Shown piece by piece: positions 45,501 through 52,785 of a stretch of DNA of 64,000 nt. How positions within the stretch are numbered: the first letter of the stretch is position 1; every line of letters begins with the position of its first letter. The notes beneath the pieces were generated by a model. That model did no database searches. It saw only the letters and a program-made list of their open reading frames with translations, and was not told the DNA's origin. Origin of the DNA: Aldehydirespirator sp965220485. GTDB lineage: Bacteria; Actinomycetota; Acidimicrobiia; Acidimicrobiales; Aldehydirespiratoraceae. Location of the stretch: positions 4,402,001-4,466,000 of the forward strand of contig OZ244832.1 in assembly GCA_965220485.1 (NCBI GenBank), read 5' to 3'. Made by a program: the position numbers and the translations under genes.

Positions 45501-45854
45501 CTGCGAGGGCCCCTCAATCGCGCTCGGGACGTGGGTGGATTGCGGGGGTGAAAGCCCCCGCCTTCATTGAGCGGAGGTAGGCGGCTCCGCGTATCCATGC
45601 GAGTTTGTCGGATTGCGGGGGTGAAAGCCCCCGCCTTCATTGAGCGACCGCCGTCGAGGTCTGCGCCACCTGGGGGATGCCGGGATTGCGGGGGTGACAG
45701 CCCCCGCCTTCATTGAGCGCCGGCATCAACTCTGGGGACTTTCGCTGATCGGCGTTGACGCCGCTTGGCGTCCTGCCGGCATCGACTGGGCCGGTGGTTG
45801 CCTCGTCCCTCCATTGACTCCTTCTCGGACTTGCCTACGAATGGATGCCGAAAA

Positions 45855-45931
45855 GTGGAGTATAGTGTTCTAGAAAAATGAAGTATAGAATCCCGGAAGA
45901 TTGGAGCGGGCGATCGTTGCGCCGATGGAGG
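45855..45931 (+). promoter_or_regulatory. AT-rich promoter/operator candidate upstream of the AAA ATPase gene
   Basis: Two similar AT-rich segments, GTGGAGTATAGTGTTC (45855) and ATGAAGTATAGAATCC (45879), lie in direct orientation 24 bp apart, each with a TATAG core that could serve as a -10 box or regulator site. A GGAGGA ribosome-binding site follows at 45926-45931. Confidence 0.35.
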
Positions 45932-45935
45932 AGAC

Positions 45936-47210
45936 ATGTCTGAAGCACATCGTTCTGGCTACATGCCACGGGTGGTGGACGAAGAGGTCCTCGAAGCGCT
46001 CGCCTCGTCGCCCGCTGTGCTGATCGAGGGGCCGAGAGGCTGCGGGAAGACCTGGACCGGGCGACAGTTCGCCCGGAGCGAGGTGGTGCTGGACGAGTCC
46101 GAGGCGATGCGCGTCGCGGCCGAAGTGGATCCGGACTCAATCCTGGCGGGCCCCGAACCGAGACTCCTGGACGAATGGCAGCTGGTCCGAGGCATATGGA
46201 ATCCGATGCGCCACGCCTGCGACCGGCGAGGCGGATTCGGGCACTTCGTGCTGACGGGCTCGCAGAACCCGCCCGACGATGTCACCGAGCACTCAGGCGC
46301 GGGGCGAGTCGCCCGAGTGCGGATGCGGCCCATGTCGTTGTGGGAGTCCGGGGACTCCACCGGGGAGGTGTCGCTCGGCTCGCTCATGGCCGGCGGGAAG
46401 TGCCGGGCAGCGGACCCGAGGCGGACCATCGCCGACATGGCTGACCTGATCTGTCGGGGAGGGTGGCCGCGCATGGTCGGGATGGCCCCGACCACGGCGC
46501 AAGCCCGCCTACGCGACTACCTGGACGACATCACACGCACCGACATCTCCCGCGTGGCTGGAGTGCGGCGCAACCCTCGACTCGCGTCGAGTCTTCTGGC
46601 CTCCCTAGCCCGCAACGAGGCGACCACTGCCTCACATGCCACCATCAGGGCTGATCTGACCGAGGGAGGGGGCAGCCCGCCCGCCCGCTCGACGCTGCGC
46701 GCCTACCTGGACGAGCTGACCAGGTTGTTCGTGATCGAGCCGCTCCCCGCGTGGTCCGCACACCTGAGGTCGTCAGCCCGACTGAGAAGGACCCCAAAGC
46801 GGTACTTCGCTGACCCCGCCCTGGCGATTGCCGCTCTCGGAGCGTCTCCGACGGCTCTGCGGCGGGACCTCCAGATGCTGGGCCTGCTGTTCGAGTCGAT
46901 GGCCGTGCGCGACCTGCGGGTGTACGCGCAGTCGCTTGGCGCGCGCCTCTACTACTACAGCGATCACAGCAACCTCGAGGCCGATGCAGTCATAGAGGGC
47001 CTCCACGGCCAGTGGGCCCCGGTCGAGATCAAGCTTGGTGGCGGACCGGCAATCGCCCAAGCTGCCCAGTCGCTTCAGGCCGTCCGCACTCGGGTGGACA
47101 CGTCCCGGCGCGGTGAGCCGGCTCGATCCATCGTGATCACCGCCTTTGGGCCTGGCTACCAGGCCGACGACGGCGTGGCAGTGGTTCCGTTGACCGCGCT
47201 GCGCCCCTGA
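45936..47210 (+). CDS. AAA_14 ATPase with DUF4143 domain
   Basis: A 424-residue protein. The P-loop 'VLIEGPRGCGKTWTGRQFAR' is at residues 28-47 and the Walker B-like 'PRLLDEWQLVRGIW' near residue 75, followed by the sensor-like 'GHFVLTGSQNPP'. The C-terminal DUF4143 part has 'YLDELTRLFVIEPLPAWSAH' and 'YYYSDHSNLEADAVIEGLHG' with 'WAPVEIKLGGG', which has the look of a PD-(D/E)XK nuclease core (Glu-x-Lys). Proteins of this type are abundant in mobile and defence regions; their function is not settled. It begins 216 bp after the last CRISPR repeat and ends overlapping the convergent MNT-HEPN gene by 74 bp. GGAGGA lies 4 bases before the ATG. Confidence 0.85.
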   Translation: MSEAHRSGYMPRVVDEEVLEALASSPAVLIEGPRGCGKTWTGRQFARSEVVLDESEAMRVAAEVDPDSILAGPEPRLLDEWQLVRGIWNPMRHACDRRGGFGHFVLTGSQNPPDDVTEHSGAGRVARVRMRPMSLWESGDSTGEVSLGSLMAGGKCRAADPRRTIADMADLICRGGWPRMVGMAPTTAQARLRDYLDDITRTDISRVAGVRRNPRLASSLLASLARNEATTASHATIRADLTEGGGSPPARSTLRAYLDELTRLFVIEPLPAWSAHLRSSARLRRTPKRYFADPALAIAALGASPTALRRDLQMLGLLFESMAVRDLRVYAQSLGARLYYYSDHSNLEADAVIEGLHGQWAPVEIKLGGGPAIAQAAQSLQAVRTRVDTSRRGEPARSIVITAFGPGYQADDGVAVVPLTALRP

Positions 47211-48180
47211 CGTTGAAGAGGGGCAGTGCAGCCAGCGGGCCTGCTCCGGGTTGATGTCCAGAGGTGCCCACTAGGCGGCTCAGCTCGGCGCGGACCTCCA
47301 GGCTCGGCTCGGACTGGCCCAGGCGATGCTCGATCAGGTCGACCACGGCCAGAGTGAGGCGGGCCGCGGCGTTCACCATCCTCGCGGCGTTCTCCGGCGT
47401 TGAGCGTTCGGACACGACCTCGGCCACGAAGTCACCGGGATAGGTGCCCATCTCACGCCACTCAGCCGCATGCTCCAGGTTGATGTCCCGCAGGGCCGTC
47501 CTCAGCAGGGCCCGTTCGTCCGGCGCGGCGGGCAGCAGGTCGATCAGAGCGCCGAGGTCATGCGTCCTGGGCGGGTGAGGGCCCGGCAGGGCGTGGTTCA
47601 GTGCCTTCAGCCCGGTCTCCATGGCCGTCTGGGCGGTGGCGCAGAGCCTGCGCATCCGTCTCGCCCGGCTCCGCTCCTCCCGTTCGACATCGCCCGCCTC
47701 TCTCGCTTCGAGTTCGTGCACGTAAGGGGCCAACTCGTTGTACAGAGCAACGAGGGACTGTGCCACCGCGTCCAGCGAGGCCTCCGCCATGTCTGCGTCG
47801 GTAGGAGGGATCGGGATCTCCTTGTGCCAGTCCACATCCCCGGCACGGCGCTCCCGCAGAGTGATCGCCCTGGACGCGACGTGCCGTTCGAAGCTCGACA
47901 CGCACTCGATGCGCGCCTTCCATTCGGGACGGTCGGTGACTCGCACATCGACGGGGCGTCCGATAGCGCTCTCTGCGGCCTCCTTGGCCCTGCGCCGCAA
48001 GAGCGGGCGCTGACTGTAGTCGCCCAAGTCGTCGAACACGACCACCAGATCCAGATCTGAGCCGGCATCGGCCGATCCGTCGGCGACCGAGCCGTGCAGC
48101 AGCACCAGCCCAGGATCCAGGTGCCAGAGCGCATCGGCGGCCCGCTGTGCGTCGTCCCGAGTGGGAACGGCACGCTGCAT
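47137..48180 (-). CDS. MNT-HEPN single-chain protein, paralogue of the one at 21737
   Basis: About 347 residues. The nucleotidyltransferase motif is 'LLHGSVADGSADAGSDLDLV' followed by 'VDVRVTDRPEW', which matches 'VEVLVTDRPEW' in the first copy; 'GDVDWHKE' here matches 'ADVDWGKD' there. The HEPN part has 'TAMETGLKALNHALPGPHPP' and 'RTHDLGALIDLLP'. The C-terminus has an extra Arg/Pro-rich tail after 'RAELSRLVGTSGH'. Start choice is weak: ATG 48180 aligns best with the paralogue, but ATG 48213 and GTG 48219 are in frame and none has a clear ribosome-binding site. It is convergent with, and overlaps, the AAA ATPase gene. A toxin or abortive-infection role is inferred. Confidence 0.75.
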   Translation of the reverse strand: MQRAVPTRDDAQRAADALWHLDPGLVLLHGSVADGSADAGSDLDLVVVFDDLGDYSQRPLLRRRAKEAAESAIGRPVDVRVTDRPEWKARIECVSSFERHVASRAITLRERRAGDVDWHKEIPIPPTDADMAEASLDAVAQSLVALYNELAPYVHELEAREAGDVEREERSRARRMRRLCATAQTAMETGLKALNHALPGPHPPRTHDLGALIDLLPAAPDERALLRTALRDINLEHAAEWREMGTYPGDFVAEVVSERSTPENAARMVNAAARLTLAVVDLIEHRLGQSEPSLEVRAELSRLVGTSGHQPGAGPLAALPLFNVRGAARSTEPLPRRRRPGSQAQRR

Positions 48181-48271
48181 GCCATCAAGAGCGTGAGGGG
48201 CGCCGACAACCATGACCACACGGTACTGCCCGCAAGGGCCGCAGATCCCAGAGCCTCGGGATGAGGATGCA

Positions 48272-48434
48272 CAAGAAGAATCAATCCCGGCCTCGTGCCG
48301 GCGCGAGCGGCGCGGCCGCGAACACGAGGCTGGTGCTGGACAGCAAGAAGAATCAATCCCGGCCTGGTGCCGGCGCGAGCCTCGTCGAACTGGATCACCC
48401 CGGAACGAGGACGCACAAGAAGAATCAACCCCGG
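48272..48434. CRISPR. Three-copy CRISPR-like repeat set with a different repeat
   Basis: A 37-bp sequence beginning CAAGAAGAATCAATCCCGG and ending GTGCCGGCGCGAGC occurs at 48272-48308 and 48344-48380 with one mismatch. Its first 19 bases recur, with one change, at 48416-48434. The spacing is exactly 72 bp each time and the intervening 35-base sequences differ. CCGGC and GCCGG inside the repeat can form a small hairpin. This is unlike the minisatellites of the window, where the whole unit is conserved. It may be a small or decaying CRISPR array unrelated to the type I-G repeat, or a chance repeat set; no dedicated cas genes are adjacent. Confidence 0.45.
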
Positions 48435-48517
48435 TACCCGGGCTGAACCGGCGGCGAAATCACGATACACTTCGCGCTGAGATCGGGGACAAGATGCTAT
48501 CATATCGAGGAGCAGCC

Positions 48518-50575
48518 ATGCACCGGGTGGAGAGCTACGTGGCAGGCGCCTGGCGCCGGCCTCCCGACGAGGGCAGCCTGCTGCACGACGCGGCCACCGG
48601 CGAGGCGGTCGCCGAACTGTCGCCCGCGGGCATCGACGCCTCGGCCGTGGTCGAGCACGGGCGCGGCGTCGGTGGCCCGGCGCTGCGAGAGCTGACGTTC
48701 CACCAGCGGGCCTCCATCCTGCGCAACGTCGGCAAGATGCTGATGGCCGACGACGCCAAGGAGCGTCTCTACGACCTGTCGCATTGCACTGGAGCCACCC
48801 GCGCCGACTCCTGGATCGACATCGAGGGCGGCGCCGGCGTGCTGCTGTCCTACGCCAGCAAGGCTCGGCGCGAGCTGCCCAACTCCACCGTCGCCGTCGA
48901 CGGCGCCACCGAGCCGCTGTCGCGTGACGGCTCATTCTCGGCCGTGCACATCTTCACCCCCCGCAAGGGCGTGGAAGTGCAGATCAACGCATTCAACTTC
49001 CCGGTGTGGGGGATGCTCGAGAAGCTCGCCCCCGCCTTCATCGCCGGCGTGCCGTCCATCGTCAAGCCGGCCTCCCCAACCGCCTATCTCGCCGAAGCCA
49101 CGGTGCGCCTCATCGTCGAGTCCGGCCTCATGCCCGAGGGCACCCTGCAGTTGGTGTGCGCGTCGCCCGACGATCTGAGCAGCGTGCTCGACTGCCTCGA
49201 CGGCCAGGACAGCATCGCCTTCACCGGATCGGCCGCCACCGCCCGGCTGCTGCGGGCCCACTCCGCCGTGCTGGGCCGGGCCGTGCGGTTCAGCGCCGAA
49301 GCCGACTCGCTCAACGCCGCGGTGCTGGCCCCGGCCGCCGCCCCCGGCAGCGCCGAGTTCGACCTGTTCACCGCCGAGGTCGTCAAGGAGATGACGGTCA
49401 AGGCCGGCCAGAAATGCACTGCCATCCGCCGTGCGATCGTTCCTGCCGAGTGCGTCGATGCCGCAACCGAGGCCCTCGCCGCCGCGCTGGACGGGGTGGA
49501 CGTGGGCGATCCCCGCGACAGTGCCACCGGCATGGGACCCCTCGTCGGGCTAGCCCAGCGCGACGAGGTTGAGGCCTCCGTCGCGGCCCTGCGCGAGGCC
49601 GCGGACGCCATCGTGGACTCCTGCGACCTCTCCGGCGTCGACACCGTCGCCGGAGCGTTCATGGCGCCCACCCTGCTGCGGGCCACGGACCCTCGATCCG
49701 AGGCAGTCCACGCCACTGAGGCCTTCGGGCCGGTGACGACCCTCGTGCCGTACCGCAGCATCGACGAGGCGGTGGAGCTCGTGGCGGCCGGCGGCGGCAG
49801 CCTGGTGGCGTCGCTCTACGGCGCCGACCGCGACGAGATCGGCGCGCTCGCCGCCGGGGTGGCGTCGCACCACGGTCGGGTGCTGCTCGTGGACTCGTCG
49901 ATGGCCGCGGCCAGCACCGGCCACGGCTCGCCCCTGCCGCCGCTCGTGCACGGCGGGCCGGGTCGGGCCGGCGGCGGCCAGGAGATGGGAGGCATGCGCG
50001 GCGTGCACGCCCACATGCAGCGCACCGCGGTGCAGGGATCACCCGACATGCTGACCGCGGTCACCGGCGAGCACATCGGCGGCTCGGAGACCCAGCAGCA
50101 CAAGGGGCACCCGTTCAAGCTCACCTTCGACGACCTCGAAGTGGGCGACTCGATCACCACCGAGTCCCGCACGGTCAGCCGGGCCGACATCGCCGCCTTC
50201 GCGCAGAGCACCGGCGACAAGTTCTACGCCCATATGGACGACGAGGCCGCGGCCCGCAGCCCGATCTTCAACGGGCTCGTGGCCCACGGGTACCTGGTGC
50301 TGTCGTTCGCGGCCGGTCTGTTCGTGTGGCCCGACGAGGGACCGGTGCTGGCCAACTACGGCATCGATCGCCTGCGCTTCGCCAAGCCCACCTATCCCGG
50401 CGACGAGATCCACGTGGTGCTCACCTGCAAGCGCAAGACCCGGCTCGACGGCCGCGGCTACGGCGAGGTGGCCTGGGACACCAAGGTCATCAACCAGCAC
50501 GGCGAGGTCAACGCGGCCTACGACGTGCTGACCATGGTCGCCAACGCCCCCGGCGTCAACGGAGCCCCCACATGA
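48518..50575 (+). CDS. paaZ: PaaZ: oxepin-CoA hydrolase / semialdehyde dehydrogenase
   Basis: A 685-residue bifunctional enzyme. The N-terminal aldehyde dehydrogenase domain (about 1-520) carries the catalytic Glu in 'RFSAEADSLNAAVLAP' and the catalytic Cys in 'KAGQKCTAIRR' near residue 305. The C-terminal hot-dog hydratase domain (about 540-680) has 'STGDKFYAHMDDEAA' with catalytic Asp and His, and 'FNGLVAHGYLVLSF'. It opens the oxepin-CoA ring and oxidises the resulting aldehyde in phenylacetate degradation. ATG 48518 is chosen because GGAG lies 7 bases upstream and the Met precedes the family's 'SYVAGAW' start. It leads the paa cluster, separated from paaA by 150 bp holding two large palindromes. 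Confidence 0.93.
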   Translation: MHRVESYVAGAWRRPPDEGSLLHDAATGEAVAELSPAGIDASAVVEHGRGVGGPALRELTFHQRASILRNVGKMLMADDAKERLYDLSHCTGATRADSWIDIEGGAGVLLSYASKARRELPNSTVAVDGATEPLSRDGSFSAVHIFTPRKGVEVQINAFNFPVWGMLEKLAPAFIAGVPSIVKPASPTAYLAEATVRLIVESGLMPEGTLQLVCASPDDLSSVLDCLDGQDSIAFTGSAATARLLRAHSAVLGRAVRFSAEADSLNAAVLAPAAAPGSAEFDLFTAEVVKEMTVKAGQKCTAIRRAIVPAECVDAATEALAAALDGVDVGDPRDSATGMGPLVGLAQRDEVEASVAALREAADAIVDSCDLSGVDTVAGAFMAPTLLRATDPRSEAVHATEAFGPVTTLVPYRSIDEAVELVAAGGGSLVASLYGADRDEIGALAAGVASHHGRVLLVDSSMAAASTGHGSPLPPLVHGGPGRAGGGQEMGGMRGVHAHMQRTAVQGSPDMLTAVTGEHIGGSETQQHKGHPFKLTFDDLEVGDSITTESRTVSRADIAAFAQSTGDKFYAHMDDEAAARSPIFNGLVAHGYLVLSFAAGLFVWPDEGPVLANYGIDRLRFAKPTYPGDEIHVVLTCKRKTRLDGRGYGEVAWDTKVINQHGEVNAAYDVLTMVANAPGVNGAPT

Positions 50576-50591
50576 CCGGCCGCGCCCCGAA

Positions 50592-50632
50592 TCATCGCGC
50601 TTTCTTGTCACTATCGCGAGAGAGCGCGATGA
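50592..50632. promoter_or_regulatory. Inverted repeat 1 between paaZ and paaA
   Basis: TCATCGCGCT (50592-50601) and AGCGCGATGA (50623-50632) are exact reverse complements separated by 21 bases. It could be an mRNA stem after paaZ or an operator. It shares the core CGCGCT with the second palindrome 28 bp downstream. Confidence 0.5.
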
Positions 50633-50659
50633 AAGCCGGCAGGGTGCGGGTGTCCGGCG

Positions 50660-50708
50660 ATTCTGTTCGCGCTTTCCGGCGCATATGGCGGATAAGCGCG
50701 AACAGAAT
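50660..50708. promoter_or_regulatory. Inverted repeat 2 (15-bp arms) upstream of paaA
   Basis: ATTCTGTTCGCGCTT (50660-50674) and AAGCGCGAACAGAAT (50694-50708) are perfect reverse complements around a 19-base centre. The right arm ends 17 bp before the paaA start codon, so a stem here would affect paaA expression. The cluster encodes a PaaX repressor, making this a candidate operator; I cannot match it to a known PaaX site. Confidence 0.55.
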
Positions 50709-50725
50709 GCTCAGGAGGCCGGGCG

Positions 50726-51691
50726 ATGGCTAGGGCCTGGGCCACTATGGAGGACTTCGAGGCCTTCCTCGACGGCGGCGGCCTGGCGGAGGCCGACGAC
50801 GGCATGCCCGACGCATACCGCCACGCGGTGTTCGCCTTCATCGAGATGCACGCCAACAGCGAGTTGATGGGCGGCCTCACCGAGCGCGACTGGATCCCCA
50901 AGACCCCCGGACTGCGCCACAAGATGGCGGTGCTGGCCAAGACCCAGGACGAGATCGGCCACGGGCACCTGCTGTACATGGTGGCCGCCGACCTGCGCGT
51001 CAAGACCCGGGCCGAGATGCTCGAGGACCTGTTCGCGGGCCGCAGCCGCTTCCACAACGTGTTCCACTACCGGGCCGTCACCTGGGGCGACCAGGTGGCC
51101 ATCGCGTTCCTGGTGGACGCGGCGGCTCTGATCAGCCAGCAGGCCGTGTTCAAGGACTGCTCCTACGGCCCCTACAAGCGGATCCTGCGCCGCATCATCG
51201 TCGAGGAGGGGTTCCACATGCGCCTGGGCGAGGACCGCATGATGCGCATCGCCGAGGGCACCGCCCGCCAGCGCAAGATGTTCCAGGAGTCGCTCGACCG
51301 CTGGTTCTGGCCGGCGCTGCAACTGTTCGGCCCCGACTCCAAGCCCGACGACGTGCTGCTGCGCTGGCACATCAAGTCCGAGCGCAACGAGGTGCTGCGC
51401 GACCGGTGGGTGCAGAAGTTCGTGCCCATGCTGCGCAGCTACGGGTTCACGATCCCCGCGCCCGACCTGCGCTGGGACGCCGAAGCACGACGCTGGGACG
51501 TCGGGCCGATCGACTGGGAGCCGCTGGAGCGCACCCTCGCCCAGGGCGGTCCGGACTCGGCCAGGCGGATCCGCGAGGCCGCCGACAACTGGACTCGCAC
51601 CTCCTGGGTGCGGGCCGCTATGGACAACAGCACCGCAGGCTCGGACCCCGAGGGCAACGGGTCCTCCTCGCCGAACGGCAGCGGACCCTGA
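50726..51691 (+). CDS. paaA: PaaA: phenylacetyl-CoA epoxidase catalytic subunit
   Basis: A 321-residue ferritin-like di-iron protein. Metal-binding motifs are 'KTQDEIGHGHLLYM' (E-x-x-H, about residues 72-78) and 'IVEEGFHMRLGEDRMM' (E-x-x-H, about 155-170). Conserved stretches include 'RDWIPKTPGLRHKMAVLAKT' and 'RWHIKSERNEVLRDRWVQKF' typical of PaaA. With PaaC it forms the oxygenase core that converts phenylacetyl-CoA to the ring-1,2-epoxide. The C-terminus has a Ser/Gly/Asn-rich tail beyond the usual end. AGGAGG precedes the ATG. It is followed after 1 bp by paaB. Confidence 0.95.
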   Translation: MARAWATMEDFEAFLDGGGLAEADDGMPDAYRHAVFAFIEMHANSELMGGLTERDWIPKTPGLRHKMAVLAKTQDEIGHGHLLYMVAADLRVKTRAEMLEDLFAGRSRFHNVFHYRAVTWGDQVAIAFLVDAAALISQQAVFKDCSYGPYKRILRRIIVEEGFHMRLGEDRMMRIAEGTARQRKMFQESLDRWFWPALQLFGPDSKPDDVLLRWHIKSERNEVLRDRWVQKFVPMLRSYGFTIPAPDLRWDAEARRWDVGPIDWEPLERTLAQGGPDSARRIREAADNWTRTSWVRAAMDNSTAGSDPEGNGSSSPNGSGP

Positions 51692-51692
51692 A

Positions 51693-51968
51693 ATGCACGT
51701 CTACGAGGTGTTCATCAAACGGGACGGCCGCGAGGAGTTCCGCCACGTCGGAGCGCTGGAAGCGGCCAACGACGAGCTGGCGCTGGTGCTGGCCCGCGAG
51801 ACCTACGCACGCCGAGCCGAGGGAGACCGCCTGTGGGTGGTGCGCCGCGATCACGTCGTTGCCGCCGAAGACGACTTTGTGGCCCCGAACGCCGACAAGC
51901 CCCACCGCCACCACGACGGCGCCGCGGTGGCCGCGAGGCGCAAGGCGACCAGACAGTCGCCGCGTTGA
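51693..51968 (+). CDS. paaB: PaaB: phenylacetyl-CoA epoxidase small subunit
   Basis: A 91-residue protein starting 'MHVYEVFIKRDGREEFRHVG' with 'ALVLARETYARRAEGDRLWV' in the middle, the standard PaaB pattern. PaaB bridges PaaAC dimers and is needed for assembly or electron transfer in the epoxidase complex. The C-terminus 'AAVARRKATRQSPR' is basic. It starts 1 bp after the paaA stop and ends 25 bp before paaC. Confidence 0.94.
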   Translation: MHVYEVFIKRDGREEFRHVGALEAANDELALVLARETYARRAEGDRLWVVRRDHVVAAEDDFVAPNADKPHRHHDGAAVAARRKATRQSPR

Positions 51969-51993
51969 GTCCGCTGCAGATGGGCGAGCCGGA

Positions 51994-52785
51994 ATGAGCG
52001 GGCCGGAGACGGACGCGCCCCAAGGGGTACGGGACTTCCTGTTGGCGTTCGCCGACGACGAGCACCTGATGGGCCAGCAGCACTGTGAATGGATCGGCGT
52101 CGCCCCATTCCTGGAGGAGGACCTGGCCTTCTCCAGCATCGGCCAGGACGAACTGGGCCATGCCGCGCTCCTGTACGAGCTGGTCCTCGAACTCGACGGG
52201 ATCGAGCCCACCGACACGGCCGTCGACACCCTCGCCTTCAGGCGGCCGAGCCGCGACTATCGATGCTGCCATCTCGTCGAGTACACGACACGGGACTGGG
52301 CCGAGGCCCTGGTGCGGCACTGGGTCTACGACACCTTCGAAGCGATGCGGTGGCAGCTGGTGGCCGACTCGTCGCTGCCGAAGCTGGCGTCCATCGCCCG
52401 CAGGGCTCTGCAGGAGGAGGCGTTCCACCGCCGGCACGCCGACGCCCTGCTGGACAGGCTCCTGACGACGCCCGAAGCCCAGGCGCGCCTCGCGGCGGCG
52501 CTCGCGGCGGTCGGTCCTCTAGCGCCAGGACTCTGCGAGGCAACCGAAGGCGAGGCCGAAGCCATCCGTCAGGGTGTGTGCACCGGTTCCACCGAAGAGC
52601 TGGCCGAAGCGCTCGGCCGGTGCATCGACGAGCGGTTCTCTCGCCCCGCCGCCGACAGCAACCGCCCGGCCGGCAACTCGTCCCCGAACGGCCAGGATCG
52701 CCGCACCCGCAGGTCACGGGACTTCGAACCGCTCATAAGGCGAATGCGCGAGGTCCTCGACTACGACCCGGAGGCTGTGTGGTGA
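51994..52785 (+). CDS. paaC: PaaC: phenylacetyl-CoA epoxidase structural subunit
   Basis: A 263-residue ferritin-like protein related to PaaA. It has 'FADDEHLMGQQHCEWIGVAP', 'SSIGQDELGHAALLYELVLE' and 'ALQEEAFHRRHADALLDRLL', typical of PaaC, the partner that stabilises PaaA. The C-terminal ~35 residues after 'DERFSRPAADS' form a Ser/Asn/Arg-rich linker plus 'DFEPLIRRMREVLDYDPEAV', longer than usual. This extension looks like the start of a PaaD-type domain but stops short; that reading is tentative. Its TGA stop overlaps the paaK GTG start by 4 bp (GTGA). Confidence 0.92.
   Translation: MSGPETDAPQGVRDFLLAFADDEHLMGQQHCEWIGVAPFLEEDLAFSSIGQDELGHAALLYELVLELDGIEPTDTAVDTLAFRRPSRDYRCCHLVEYTTRDWAEALVRHWVYDTFEAMRWQLVADSSLPKLASIARRALQEEAFHRRHADALLDRLLTTPEAQARLAAALAAVGPLAPGLCEATEGEAEAIRQGVCTGSTEELAEALGRCIDERFSRPAADSNRPAGNSSPNGQDRRTRRSRDFEPLIRRMREVLDYDPEAVW

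Larger units (their letters stand above)
32650..45719 (+). CRISPR. Type I-G CRISPR array: 178 repeats, 177 spacers (hand count)
   Basis: The repeat is 37 bp, beginning GGATTGCGGGGGTG and ending CCTTCATTGAGCG (36 bp if the invariant first G is assigned to the spacer). Within it GCGGGGG and CCCCCGC form a perfect 7-bp hairpin around TGAAAG, and the last eight bases ATTGAGCG resemble the 5' handle left by Cas6-type cleavage. The period is 71-77 bp, giving spacers of about 34-40 bases. Variant repeats are at 34265 (first 11 bases lost), 38061 (G to A in the stem), 41155 (A to C in the loop), 43717 (one C missing) and 45683 (last repeat, A to C in the loop). One spacer (39409-39546) is 138 bp because a MITE has inserted. 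The array faces away from the adjacent cas operon. Confidence 0.99.

Noticed and set aside
32585..45640. Many open frames repeating MKAGAFTPAI or LNEGGGFHPRNP on one strand and IAGVKAPAFIER on the other
   Set aside because: These are the CRISPR repeat read in different frames; they have no start signals and stop within spacers.
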